This document shows positions 46,246 through 57,554 of a stretch of DNA of 64,000 nt, piece by piece. Where the stretch lies: contig KV419444.1 in NCBI GenBank assembly GCA_001630475.1, forward strand, positions 133,515 to 197,514. The letters run 5' to 3'. Positions within the stretch are counted from its first letter, which is position 1. The number at the start of each line of letters is the position of its first letter. Under the pieces are notes generated by a model. The model saw nothing but the letters and a program-made list of their open reading frames with translations, ran no database searches and was not told the DNA's origin. The DNA is from Sistotremastrum niveocremeum HHB9708 (taxonomy: Eukaryota > Basidiomycota > Agaricomycetes > Sistotremastrales > Sistotremastraceae). The translations under genes and the position numbers were made by a program.

Positions 46246-46511
46246 GGTGAACTAGGACTGTATAAGTAATTTACTTGAGAGATTTCGTGGCGGTTGGAGA
46301 AGTTAATTGTATCGGCCCAGTTCACTTTAGCTCGAGAATAGTTGTAGAGGAGAATGCAGAAGCTAGTGTGTGCAGAGGGGTTTGGCGGGTCGCATCGGAT
46401 GTATCGGAAGCTGAGGAATTTTTTGGACCGGAGATATCGGTACGGTCAAGTTGCAGTGAACATGGTTCTACTGAGCCGGACATCGATACATATTCGTACC
46501 ATTGCTAACAA

Positions 46512-48297
46512 TCATAGTGTCAACCCGATAGGAGCATTGCTTGTAAGTAGGTCCACGCCGCCCCAACCATTTCTATGAGCAAGACTCATGTCCCTCGCCG
46601 GCTCGAGATGTTCAACCCATTTGACATCTCCTTCAACTTCGCTGCCCCACCGGCTGACGTTCCAATATGCCTCTCTCGATCTACCCTTTCCTTCCGGATC
46701 TGCGCTCTCTTTCTCAATGATATCGACATTGAATGGGCCGTTCGTCAGGGCATGGAAGGTCCCCTCGTAGGCAGGAGGCAGGGTCACGTTGATTGGGGCG
46801 TTTGTAGTCGTGGCGGACCGAAATAAGGTTGACGAGGCGGGCATTGTGGGGATAGTTACATCGATATAAGACCATCTCGTTTGGAAAGTCAAATTATAAG
46901 ACCCATTTCGTACGGCCAGGCCAGATGCCAACGAATCCGAAGAGTTGAGGAGGGAGATCGAGCCCGCGATGTGGCTGTGAGCGACAATGAGCATACCGGG
47001 AAACAAAGGAGCGTAAAGTACATACCCCGAGTTGACTATTGACAACGAGGAAGGTTTGTCAGATAAAGCTTTGTTGCTAATAAACATTCCGAGATCGACT
47101 TTTAACACACTTGCTGTGACGTTGAACGAATCATTGGTGTATAATTTGCCATAAACGCCAAGGCCGCCCACAATATGTAGGCTCCCACTGACAACACTGA
47201 GGCCCTATGCATGTAAAATTCAGATCCATCTCAATAGCGGCTCTCTGAACGCCGTACCGTGATATTTATGCCCAGCTCATTGATACCCCAGGTAATAAAC
47301 CTAAGTTTTCCGAATAGCAGGTCATCTTCCAATGAGGCTATAGTTTGCTGAAATCTTGGGGTTGCGATTTCGAAGGAGGGAATGTAAATTGACCGGGAGC
47401 TTTGCATAGCACGAGCAGAGGGAAATCTGACAGTGACCGCATAGTCAATGCCAAGTTCCTGAGAATATCGCCCATTGCATAGAATGCGGGGGCCAGGAGT
47501 CTGATAATCGTCAGTAACACGAGGCGATATTTTATGAGTCAACCCTACATATATGACAACACCTTCTCCACCGTTGCCCCGTTTAACTGGACAAACTTTC
47601 ACAGCATCTCTGACCCAGCGAGTACGAGAAGAATAAATCGCTTCCACGATAACGACGACGTCTTGGATATCGTCTGCTAGCTCCACGTGAATTTTGCCTC
47701 TGGCATATCCGCGGCTGTCAATGAAGAGGTCCGGACTTGATAACGGTAAGGAAAATGAAGTTTTGCTTGTGGCTGCCTGATAAGAATCCCAAGGAGGCAT
47801 CTCTGCGCCGCACCAACTACAGCGGGGCGCGATAGGAAGGTCATGTTCGTCCACCCAATCCGTTTCACAACGCGGTGAATGCGGATACCATTTGTCCCAG
47901 TCGCCCCAATCGGCCCATGCAGGAAGCTAAGTGATCCGAGTCGAGATGTGCCCAAGTTCAGAAAGCAATGGCGTACTTGGTGGACGTCGTATTTCCTGGA
48001 CCATGCCGCAAAAGAGGAAAGCTCGGAGAATATATATAGGACGGCTAGAATGGCGAGAGGTAGAGCATGCCAGAATCTTGCTCTCGCTCTCCGATCCACT
48101 TCTTTAGCCTCGCTGTCTCTCTGTGTTTCGTCTGCTTCGGGCGTAAGGAGAGGGCGCCCCTCGCTTTCGTTTACAGAGGTAGGGCGAGATTGTGGCAGAT
48201 CAGCCGATTCGGGCAAGGTAGCAGAACGTATTTCGCCGGGTTGGCTGTCGGAAGAGCCAGGTAGGACGGGACTGGAAGCTTCGTCGAGTGTTGTCAT
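46512..48297 (-). CDS. Type II membrane protein with adhesin-like beta-rich ectodomain, copy B
   Basis: It starts MTTLDEASSPVLPGSSDSQP at 48297. A polar cytosolic part, basic RRARARF and one TM helix (ALPLAILAVLYIFSELSSF) follow. The ectodomain opens with WADWGDWDKWYPHSPRCETD, parallel to copy A at 39150. Further matching blocks are SLPLSSPDLFIDSRGY, CPVKRGNGGEGVVIY, VTVRFPSARAMQSSRSIYI, PPAYEGTFHALTNGPFNVD and the end TSNAPIGLTL. It carries many N-glycosylation sequons. The T-S-N-P turns in the middle are less regular than in copy A. The function is unknown. Its orientation is opposite to copy A. Confidence 0.82.
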
Positions 48298-48745
48298 TCA
48301 TGCACGTTCAGGCAACGCCCAGATGATGGGAGGTAATGAAAGAAGACGTTAGACCCGCAGTGGGCCCTGTTTTCTCGCAGTATGTGGAATAGCGCAAGAA
48401 TAGCGTTGGGTTTGATTCGTCTGCCTCGCTCTGAAATACACGTGAAAGGACATAGCAGTGGCTAAGCACTATCATTGGGGATGAGGCCTTCGCAATTATG
48501 GGAATTGCTAATTTGTAGGGCTTCAAAGCTTCAAAAAGGGACGATAGAACGTGCGAGGAACAAGCTGCGATGGGCGCTTACTGGTAAGATTTCACAAGAT
48601 ATTGAAGACATCAGGTTCATCGTGATCTTTAAAAGCTTTCAAACGACGAGGTTATATTTAACAGTACCACACAGTATTTACAATATCAAAGGGGCTAGTT
48701 GGTTTGTTTTCAATCAATAGCTATAGCATTACAATCGCAAGACTC
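48298..48745. other. Intergenic stretch
   Basis: 448 bp upstream of copy B and downstream of the GFA-type gene. No exon or repeat was recognised. Confidence 0.45.
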
Positions 48746-49476
48746 TTATTCGCGCTGTATGGGAGCTCGATCCTGGATATATGGCAAACGCAGAGAAGTG
48801 AAAACCTGGACGGTGCATACGTGAGTTGTTTATGGCCACCGTCGAAAGGAGGGAAAAGCGCACCTCGGAATCCGGTTTCAATGTCTTTTGAACTTCGTAA
48901 TCCAGGGTACCAGCTTTGATCCAAGTTATATCTGGGTACTGTAACATTTCGGGTGGTTAGGTTATGCAATGACGCGGACAGCAATAGAGACAGACAGCTT
49001 CTGCTTGGTTCGCAATTTGTGATCCACAATTAGGGCAAAAAATTCTGTGCGAAGGCTGGCAGAAAACAGACGTCAGCATACACAGAAGTGAAAAGTAAAT
49101 CACTAACCTTTCCCGAGGCTCCCGTCACGACAAATTCTTTGTAAGGGCCAGATATCGTGCTGCATGAGTGGTAAGTTCATCGATTCAGATAGAATAATGG
49201 ATAGCTCAAACTGACAGTGCCTTTGTTGGCACTTCGATTACCAGGCTATAGGCCGACCCCGAGCCACGTCTGCAACTGTCACAGCTATCGAAGTCATGGG
49301 TCAGTGTTTAGAATGACGTCCTTGTCCTGAGATCACATACTGGCATATTCCAGCCCCCTGGTGCTCTGCCTCAATAACATAGGTCTGGACGGACAAGTCA
49401 TTAGTAAGTCATCGCGGTTGCAGTGGAATCTGAGACGAACCACTTGACCGCAGAGACAATATCCTTTGATGGTCAT
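48746..49476 (-). CDS. GFA-type zinc enzyme (glutathione-dependent formaldehyde-activating family)
   Basis: Seven tiny exons (49476-49441, 49384-49341, 49284-49216, 49159-49108, 49055-48996, 48938-48864, 48805-48746) sum to 396 nt, that is 131 residues. The start is MTIKGYCLCGQV. The zinc ligands of the family are present: CLC near the N-terminus, CQCDSCRR-like (ICHCDSCRRGSGSAY across the join) and RIFCPNCGSQIA. SGPYKEFVVTGASGK and DITWIKAGTLDYEVQKTLKP complete the fold. GFA/CENP-V proteins bind two zinc ions and thiol adducts. Real formaldehyde-glutathione activity is disputed even for the founding member. No single exon exceeds 75 nt. It is divergent from the flavoprotein fusion at 49771. 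Confidence 0.85.
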
Positions 49477-49770
49477 GACGACAACGCAATTGAGGAACGG
49501 AAGAGTAACTGATTTTTCTTTTCTTTCAAAGCTGGTGACTCGAACTCGTCTCAGCCATGCTTTTAACTCTCAGCAGACCAGCATCGTAGGATTTCGAGCG
49601 GGACCGACTCAGGACAGGAGGCCAGCATAGAACCACGTATACAATTGCTGACTGAGCGGTTTGTGAGGATGCCCTTTGTACCCCGACGTCTCCGCGGTGT
49701 GCGGGACTGAGCGCGGGCGATATTCACGTATAAAAGAAACCGACATTCGTCGTTGAATGGGCATATCACA
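49477..49770. promoter_or_regulatory. Bidirectional promoter, GFA-type gene / flavoprotein fusion
   Basis: 294 bp between divergent ATGs. No defined site could be named. The layout suggests co-regulation of two redox or detoxification genes. Confidence 0.5.
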
Positions 49771-51725
49771 ATGAAAGGAACGGGTCAAGCACTAGCAGGT
49801 TGGCATCCAGGGGAGGTCGCTGTGCAGAAGGAGTTGGGATTTGAGCAGGCTATGGACATTGCTCGAGGCTGGTCGTGGGTCGAAGATGAGTTGCCAGCCC
49901 AACATCGGCTATTTCATTCGACCCGACTCCCTTTCGTTCCGCTCACTACCCTCGATGCTCGTGGTCGTCCGTGGTCTTCCCTCGTTGGCGCATCCGATGG
50001 CCATCTGGGCTTCATCAAAAGCCCATCTGAGAAAGAATTGCAAATGACCCTCGATATTTGGGATGGCGATCCTATCGTCGATAACATCCGTTCACAGTCT
50101 GGAGAGGATATCCTTATCGCTGGCCTAGGTATAGAATTTCCTACTAGACGGCGAAATAAATTTGCTGGTTCAGTTGAACGCTATAACTGGAAAGATGGGA
50201 AGTTGAAATTATTGCTCGAAGTAAACCAAGCCTTAGGGTGAGTAGCCTCTGCCTATATCCCCTTGCATCGGTGCTGAAGGCTGACAATTCGGATAGAAAC
50301 TGTCCAAAATACATCACTGTCAGGCAGTTTGAGCCATGTCCAAATCGCCATCCCACCGTGCAATACAAAGTGCTCGACTTGGATCCCTCATCAAGGCTAC
50401 CCGAAGAACTTACCCCCTTTATTCACAATCGAGACGGCGTGTTTTTGGGATCTGTCTACATTGCTCCTGAAAAGGACGCATCCAGATTTCCATCGCATGC
50501 CGGCATGAACCATCGCGCTGGGCGACCTGGATTCGTCCGCGTTCGCAAAGACGGACGAACTGTGGTCTTGCCCGACTACAGCGGCAACCGCATGATGCAG
50601 TCTCTCGGCAACATCGCCATCACGAGATTAGCCTCCATGACCTTCGTCGATTACGATACGGGGGACATCTTATACCTCACTGGGAAAGCTACAAATCTAT
50701 TCGGAGACGAAGCACACGTTATCATGCCTCGCAGCAGGATGATCACAGTTCTCGAAGTCACGGGCTATATCTTTGTCAAAGATGCTCTACCCGTTCGCAC
50801 CAAGAGAGGCTCCAACCCCGAACCAAGCCCCTACAGCCCTCCTATCCTCTATCTCGCCGAAGAGAAACCTCCCACCGACGTAAACCTCGACAATCTTGAC
50901 ATCCTCGTTTCGAGTATCGAGGTCCACACCCCTGATCTTGCCACTTTCCACTTTATCGCACGACGTCCGTTCACTATCATTCCTGGCCAGAGCGCCATCA
51001 TCGACCTCACGCCTTTCGTCGGCAAAGACACCTACAGACATATGGCTCATGATGGACAGGAAGCTAGCTTGAATGACGATCATATCAGGACATGGACCGT
51101 CTCCTCAGCGCATTCTGGGCCAACTTCCTCCTTCGCCATTACGATGCGCGAGAAGCCCGGAGGTGCCATCACACCGAAATTGTTGGGTATCGCACGAGCA
51201 ATACAACAGCAGAACCCAGCGCTCCTTGACGACTCCAAGCCCCTCGGACTGCAAGTCTCATTAGTGGGCGTTCAAGGCGATTTCGTCTTACCCTCCATTC
51301 CCGGCAAATTACTCTTCGTCGCGGGTGGCATCGGCATTACACCTTTCTTAAGCATGCTGAGTCACCTATCCGGCAACCCTCCCGCAGCGAACGGCCAATC
51401 GTGGGATATCTTCATGATCGTGTCTTCTCGAGAGCCAGAAGTGATGTTCGACCTGATAGAGAAAGCTGGTGCATCACGTCTCCCACGCAACGTGAAGTTC
51501 ACTTTGAAGCTTTTCACCCGACGCGAACCTAATGTTGAGGCACCTCCATACGCTGAATGGATACCGGGAAGGCTGGAAGAGAAACATTTCCGTAATATCC
51601 AAGACGTTGGCGCGCGCATCCCGTACGTCTGCGGCTCACAGGATTTTGAAAGGGCGGCCTTCAATGGTTTAGAGAGAGCTGGAGTGAAGCGAGATCATAT
51701 TAGGAAAGAAGGTTTCGCATACTAA
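49771..51725 (+). CDS. PNPOx-like / ferredoxin-reductase-type fusion flavoprotein
   Basis: Two exons (49771-50237 and 50297-51725) give 631 residues. The N-terminal half is a split-barrel flavin-binding domain of the pyridoxamine-phosphate-oxidase type (FHSTRLPFVPLTTLDARGRP, SVYIAPEKDASRFPSHAGMN, VLPDYSGNRMMQSLGNIA). The C-terminal half is a ferredoxin-NADP reductase module with the FAD-binding RTWTVSSA (RxYS type), the NAD(P) loop FVAGGIGITPFLSML and the end PYVCGSQDFERAAFNGLERA. There is no C-terminal 2Fe-2S domain. Known relatives are fungal and bacterial fusions of uncertain physiological role. An NAD(P)H-driven flavin oxidoreductase acting on small molecules is likely. The upstream frame before 49771 has no ATG. 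Confidence 0.88.
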
Positions 51726-52021
51726 GATGCGTCGCGTCTCGTATAACATGTACAGTATGGTGTAACTCCCCAGTATCAGAAAGAGAAATCGATTGTACTT
51801 GTAGATCGTTCGTATTTCAAAGCGATTGATGGCTTTGAAGGAGTTCACCCCAAATTGCAAATGCAGATCTTACTTAAACTTGAACCGATCTCAATTTCGA
51901 GCAAAACGAAGCACAAGAGTTTGAGTAAGACCAAGATATCAGATTGATTAATTACTATCATACACAGATAATTAAAAATAAACATGACATGAAAGCGAAG
52001 TGTTTCTACCGACTGGCTCTA

Positions 52022-53385
52022 CTATAGTCTGATGGAGGCGAGAGATTGAGCTAAGCAGTACAGGAAAATGGCCAGAAAACAGAACGCAATGCCTCCCATG
52101 ATCAGGAAGGGGATCATCTCCAGGCATCCGGCAGCTTGAAGGGCCAGGTAGATATTGGTGACCTCCCTTTCGAGCTTCATCTCCCTATGCATCATGACTT
52201 CCTCCTGATGGTCCGCATATGTGAGTGGGCGAGGAGCGTAAAGGAGTGGATAGGGTTCATTGAAGGAAACTGGGACGGCATATTTGAGGGAGAAGGGTGG
52301 CATAGGAAGAGGAATGGGAGGGTTATGCTGGGTATAACGGAGATTGCTGAGGTATTCGCACTGTTTCTTGAATTGGGTGCCTTCTTCTCCGTAATAACAC
52401 CAGCTTCCATCTTCCAGACCCGCTTTACGCTCCATCTGCTCCTCCCAGTTCTCTCGAATCTGTCCGTGCCATATTCTTTCTCGGTGATCGTCATGGGAGG
52501 TGAGAGGGCGACGAGCGAGAGGAATCGGAGGGGTGGGACAAGTGAGCGGGATCGTCTCGGCGGCATCTCTGCACTCCTTGAGTTCACGAGCTTGCCATGC
52601 CTCGATGAACCAATCGGGAAGTCGGGTAGGATGTTTAGGGTCGAAGTTGGGATCGGTGGTGAAGTCGTTCAAGAGACTCTCGCGGCCGATGCGAGGTGAA
52701 CGAGGATCAACGACGGGTGTGGTAGCGGGAGCCTGTAGGAGTTGAGGGGACATGATAATCGACTCGATGACAGATGGCGTGGGAGAATTGGTAGTCCAGT
52801 CGTCCTCGACGGGGAAGACAGCTTGGTACTCATGGATGGCAATGAGGGAGGCGGAGCGAGTTCGAGTAAGGGTAGGTGTCAACTGTTCGAGGAGTTCGGC
52901 ACTGATGTTGCTCCCGGGGTTAATGATGGGAGAGTGTGATGCCTCATCCTGGGCATCATCCTGGGCATCCTCTTGTGTGCTATCGGATGTATCGGAGTTG
53001 GTGGTGGTAAGAGTAGTTGAAGTTCGACTGGAAGCTTCACTGTCAACTGGGCTGATCAATCTGAAACGGGAATATAAGTCTTTGAATTGGGATTGGCAAA
53101 GAAGTGTACTTACGACTCGTCATCATCCCAATGAGCCGGATAGGTGTGGATCTTCAAGAGATCGGATGGGTGAATGCCAGCGGCAGGATCGACGGGTTCC
53201 TTGAACCTCACCCTGATGGTGGAAGCGGGTGTATCGAAGTTCTCGACGAAACGGCTGCTGGCCTTCGTCTTCTTAGATTTGCTGGCCTTGGAAGCGAATG
53301 GCTTCGAAATGGTGGAACGAATACGAGAGAGCGTGCCCAGCAGCTTCCCGGAGTTGGAGGAGGAGCGAGTAGTGGTTGAAGACAT
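52022..53385 (-). CDS. Tail-anchored membrane protein of unknown function
   Basis: Two exons start MSSTTTRSSSNSGKLLGTLS at 53385. The N-terminal 100 residues are Ser/Lys-rich and disordered, followed by a Thr/Asp-rich stretch with DAQDDAQDEA repeats. The middle region is Pro-rich and rich in Arg-Glu-Trp segments (ERIWHGQIRENWEEQMERKA). Near the C-terminus a coiled helix (HREMKLEREVTNIYLALQAA) leads to one TM helix (MIPFLIMGGIAFCFLAIFLY) and a short tail ending SIRL. There is no signal peptide, so the protein is probably tail-anchored or single-pass. No family was recognised. Four TGAAACA motifs lie upstream. Confidence 0.78.
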
Positions 53386-54065
53386 GTTGATCGTTATAGT
53401 CGTAATTTCGTGAAAGGGGCTTGTAATGAATACGATGGACCAGCCAAGGATATGTAGAGTTGTGAGGATGAGTTGTGAAGCTCGAGACTATCCTATCCAA
53501 TCAATGGAAGGAAGTGAAGATGAAACGAAGCTGGAGAATTACTGCCAGTGAACCCCCTGTATTTATAGGTATTCTGAGCTTCTGAATGACTCGAATGCAT
53601 CCGACACGAGACATACCTGAAACATCCTGAAACATCCTAGACACCTTCGTGAAACATCCTGGTGGAGCCGAGACACTCTGAGACCTTCTGTTTCGGGTGC
53701 AAAAGTGTTGCGGACCAATGAAATTATCGGGTTCTGATATGAAACATCCAGTCGTCGGTCCTATCCCAAAGAAGAAAGATCTGGAACGTCGACTGAGAAT
53801 ATTTGGCTTTGGATGAGGATGAAGCTGTAGCCAAACATGTCTCAACATCATGAGAGACCCGATGTCCGCATCGGAAGCAGCCGGCAGCTCGGCAGTCGGA
53901 ATTGCTTCCGGCCCCGATGTCATTATCAACGCTTGCGCTCAGTCTCTGTTTTTGTAATGTCTAATAATACATGCCTTAGAAGTTCTACAGGGTTTGAGAA
54001 TGTATGCTGGCTATTTTACAAAGTGGGCCTCTCGGTGTATGTAGATCAATGACGTCATTATGAGA
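53386..54065. other. Intergenic stretch
   Basis: 680 bp between the tail-anchored gene and the MFS stop. It holds the TGAAACA cluster and otherwise no exon. Confidence 0.5.
53619..53750. promoter_or_regulatory. Cluster of four GAAACATCC motifs (TGAAACA-type)
   Basis: GAAACATCC occurs at 53619, 53629, 53651 and 53741, each preceded by T, so each contains TGAAACA. That heptamer is the pheromone response element of yeast Ste12. The cluster lies 230-370 bp upstream of the minus-strand start at 53385, outside any gene. Ste12 control in this fungus is only inferred from the motif. Confidence 0.5.
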
Positions 54066-56133
54066 TTAGAACATGTTCCTTTCCTCCTTCATTCGTTCCC
54101 TCTCCTCAGCCCCATCTACGACTTGATATGTGCTCCAGAGTGCCAACAGTCCGATGCCAAACATCGCTAGCCATACGAAGTTACCTCCTAATATTTGGTA
54201 TTTCTTGGAAACAGCGAAGATTGAACTGTAAGAATTTCGTCAAGCTTTGAATTGGACCACGGATAAAGAGAACCTGGCATACCTGACGAACGCCGGTGAT
54301 GCTGCACGTGCTATGCAAGCTACCGATTGACTTAGCCCAAAAGTAGATCCCAGTGCCTCTTGCGAAGGCGCAGCATTCTTGATCAGTATCACGTTCAAAC
54401 TAAGTTCCTATTGGTAAACCGAACGATGCCAGTGATTGAACAAACTTACGAATAACTCATCGATGCCATCCGGAAAACAGACAATACGACTCCGATACTC
54501 ATCCAAACCAGAGGACTAGCGGGGAATCTGAGATCATCATCCAACAATGCTTCCGCAGGTAGAGTCATTCGAGCGATGATGTTGATGAAAGGGAGTAGAG
54601 CGAAGATGAGGGGCCAAAGAGACATGAGAGCTCGATAGAGGGGAATGTTTTTGTACTTCCTCTGGAGGACCGGGAATATGAGTACTTGAATTATACCGCC
54701 GGCCATGCCACTGAAGGCCAATGCATATCCAATTTCCTCAGGCTGCACCCTCGGTCAGAAACGAAATGACGGTGAATGCATAGATGTAACTTACTGTACG
54801 AGACAAGCCACCCAGTCGGACGGGAGTATAAGCCATTAATATGAATACAACATCGGTGGAAGTTCCAAGGGCCGAAAGAAGGAAATAGTTTTTGAATACA
54901 GATTTGATGATCGGTGACGCAAGTATATATTTGATGCTGACTTGCTTCTGCGGGAGCTTTTCGTTCTCTCTGCCGAATGATAACCGATGAGCGGATTTCT
55001 CATTGACCGCGATTTTGGAAGGTAGAGTCTAAAAAGAATGATATCAGTTTGGGCCTGCATGCAGGGCTAGAAACTGCGACTAACCTCCTTGAGAAAGAAG
55101 ATACCGAAGGTGATTGAACACATCGTCAGAGACGCGGATACAACACATGGTAATAGATAACTGGATATGCTGTTAGTCGATCTGGAAACGGAGGCGCTGT
55201 GTAGCCTTACGGATTGTTGGCAAAGACAGGGATAGTACCGATAGTGGTTGGAAAGCGTTTTGCGGGATCCACAAAGTTACCACTGCCCGGAAAAAAGGAT
55301 TAGAATAATACCAATATCTCAGCGATCATACAAACCCAATCATTGGCCCAAAAATACACCCGAGACTCCACGCCAGCCCAGTCAGAGGAAAGGCTTGGCC
55401 TTGATTTGTCTCGTCCGTGATCTCACTAATCATGCTCTGCACCACTGCCGCATTCCCAGAGAGAGCCCCTGCCAGTGATCGAGCACATATAGCCCATATA
55501 AGAGACCTCGAGAGACCAAATAATGAAGTTGATAATGCGACGCCCGTCAGACCGAACAACAAAACCGGTTTTCGACCGATTCGATCTGTAGCTATATGTT
55601 AGCGATGTCGCGGCAATGAAACATCGATTTCAGACCTGATAGCCGACCCCATTGCAAGACCGTGAATAATTGACAGACCGCGAATATGCTATCCTGGATA
55701 AAAGATTAGACGGTGGACGTAAACAAGCTGCAAGTCCACTTACCACTGCCCCCGAATAGTACCCAATATCAGAAGGCTTGTCGGTAACATGTAAGTCTTC
55801 CATCATCTAGAGAAGCATGACATTAGACCATGCTCGTGTGAGGGATGTGAGGGATTTATGCTCACTTGGTTGATATACTTCCGTGTTCCCAGGGCTATCA
55901 GTTATCAAGACTCAGAGATAAGATGGAATGCATACCGGAAATATCTGAGTATATGCTATTGGCTCTGCAAGCCTCACAGCACACAAGATCATTAATTGGG
56001 TCAACGGTAAAGGTGTCCGGCGCTGCAAGGCTTGCGCTTTGTTGGAGTCAACACTCTGTGCCTCCTGGTCAAGATCGAACTCCAAGAGAGGCACTGTGGT
56101 CTCATCCTCTGACCCATCGTGACTGTTCATCAT
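54066..56133 (-). CDS. Major facilitator superfamily transporter
   Basis: The start ATG at 56133 gives MMNSHDGSEDETTVPLLEFD, then TM1 (PLTQLMILCAVRLAEPIAYT). The signature loop between TM2 and TM3 is DRIGRKPVLLFG. Further helices include SRSLIWAICARSLAGALSGN, a motif-C-like GLAWSLGCIFGPMIG, the second-half block EIGYALAFSGMAGGIIQVLI and the C-terminal FVWLAMFGIGLLALWSTYQV. The tail ends EERNMF. The frame is cut by about eight short introns. It belongs to the drug:H+ antiporter/ZIFL-like group common in basidiomycetes, and the substrate is unknown. About 12 TM helices are expected. Not every exon join was checked. Confidence 0.85.
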
Positions 56134-57554
56134 CAAAGAGAACAGTTGTCGTAAAGAAACACACGAGTGTTAACGACGGCGGAGATGGTGGGGGGTTTGA
56201 AAAGAGGGGGAGAAAAGTGTGAAGGAGTCCGAGTCATGTCTTCCCGGCACCAAGTTACAGGAGTGGGTTCCCGTCTAGTCCGCAATACTTCGATTTAGAA
56301 AGGTAAGCCGAACGGCATGTGGTGTAGCGCTGACCTTACCCCATTTTTTAGTACGTCTATAAAGCAGCATTGCGCCTCATGATCACCTTTCCGGCCCATC
56401 TGCTCCGAATAACCTGAGAAAAACTTGAGATAGCATGGTAGAACATGTTCAGATGGATGGATCAGGGTGAAATCTTTTGACAACACTACCTGAAGTTTTA
56501 GCAGCGAGCCTAAGCGTCAGCTGTACGACAAAATGCTGGCTTCTGTTTCAGAGTCGAATGAAACGCAGAAGGTAGCGAGCGGAACATTGCCGGTAAAATC
56601 GAGGTGCCTGTGACATAATATGAGCTATTTGCTGACTCAGCGGTCTATATTTACCACGAAGCAGAAGACGTAATTAGCGATGCTGTGCACGTCTCACAAG
56701 CCAAAAATTGGGGCTGAATTCTCTCCCTATATCTTTGGAGTCCCCGTCACGGTGCACGATGACGGGCGCTGCAGTGCCAGGGTCGTTCGGAAATCGAGAG
56801 GATCTTTGGATGGCCCAGGCACCTGATGCATCCATTTGGGATTAAGTTCCAGAGACCCTGATTCGAAGGAGGGCATAAAGTCCGAACCTGCTTAACCCTT
56901 CGGACTTTCCGACCTGAAGCATCCGCAGAAGTAGCTGAAAATTGGATACCTTATCGACGATATCGCTTGGCTCACGACGGCGCTCTCCTGGCCTAAAGAT
57001 GATCGATGATCAATGACTACCGATCACTGCATTCTCCGATTGCGAATAAATTGAAGAATATTCGTGATTATGACGCACCACTTTCATATCTTATTGCGAT
57101 AGAGGCCTTGATCTATTAAGATCCCCGGTGAACCGCGTATCGTAGCTCCAAGGAACGACTTCATTTGAAGACACCAACTGAGATCAATAATATTTGATCG
57201 AGGAGAAACGAAGGCGGTCCACGTGCAGATGATTCAGGAGATCGTGGTGCCACTGGTAGCATGCCTTCTTTCTTTACCTCTTCCTCAACCCACGACCAAT
57301 GGTTCAGAATGCATTCCAAGGTCGTACGACACAGCGGCCAGATACTGTGAAATAGACGAGGTCGAGGTCGTCGGTCCTTCGGCGTTCTAGCGCTTATGAA
57401 GAGTTGAGCCGTGTCTCGGCTAGATCCCTTGCCGCCACTGTCGAAACGCCGGGCGGACATCTGGTGCCTCAATCAAGTCTCCGCGCGCGATTTGTAACGT
57501 GACTAATTCACACAGCTCACTCAGTAGCAGTCGTCGTGGATTGAAGACAGTAAG
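56134..57554. other. Gene-poor stretch
   Basis: 1.4 kb between divergent genes (MFS and the 57555 gene). A minus-strand frame of 99 codons from ATG 57460 (MSARRFDSGG) contains a plausible helix (CILNHWSWVEEEVKKEG) but has no other support. No repeats were recognised. Confidence 0.4.

Noticed and set aside
57161-57460. 99-codon minus-strand frame MSARRFDSGG
   Set aside because: One helix looks plausible, but there is no known motif, no introns and no neighbour support.
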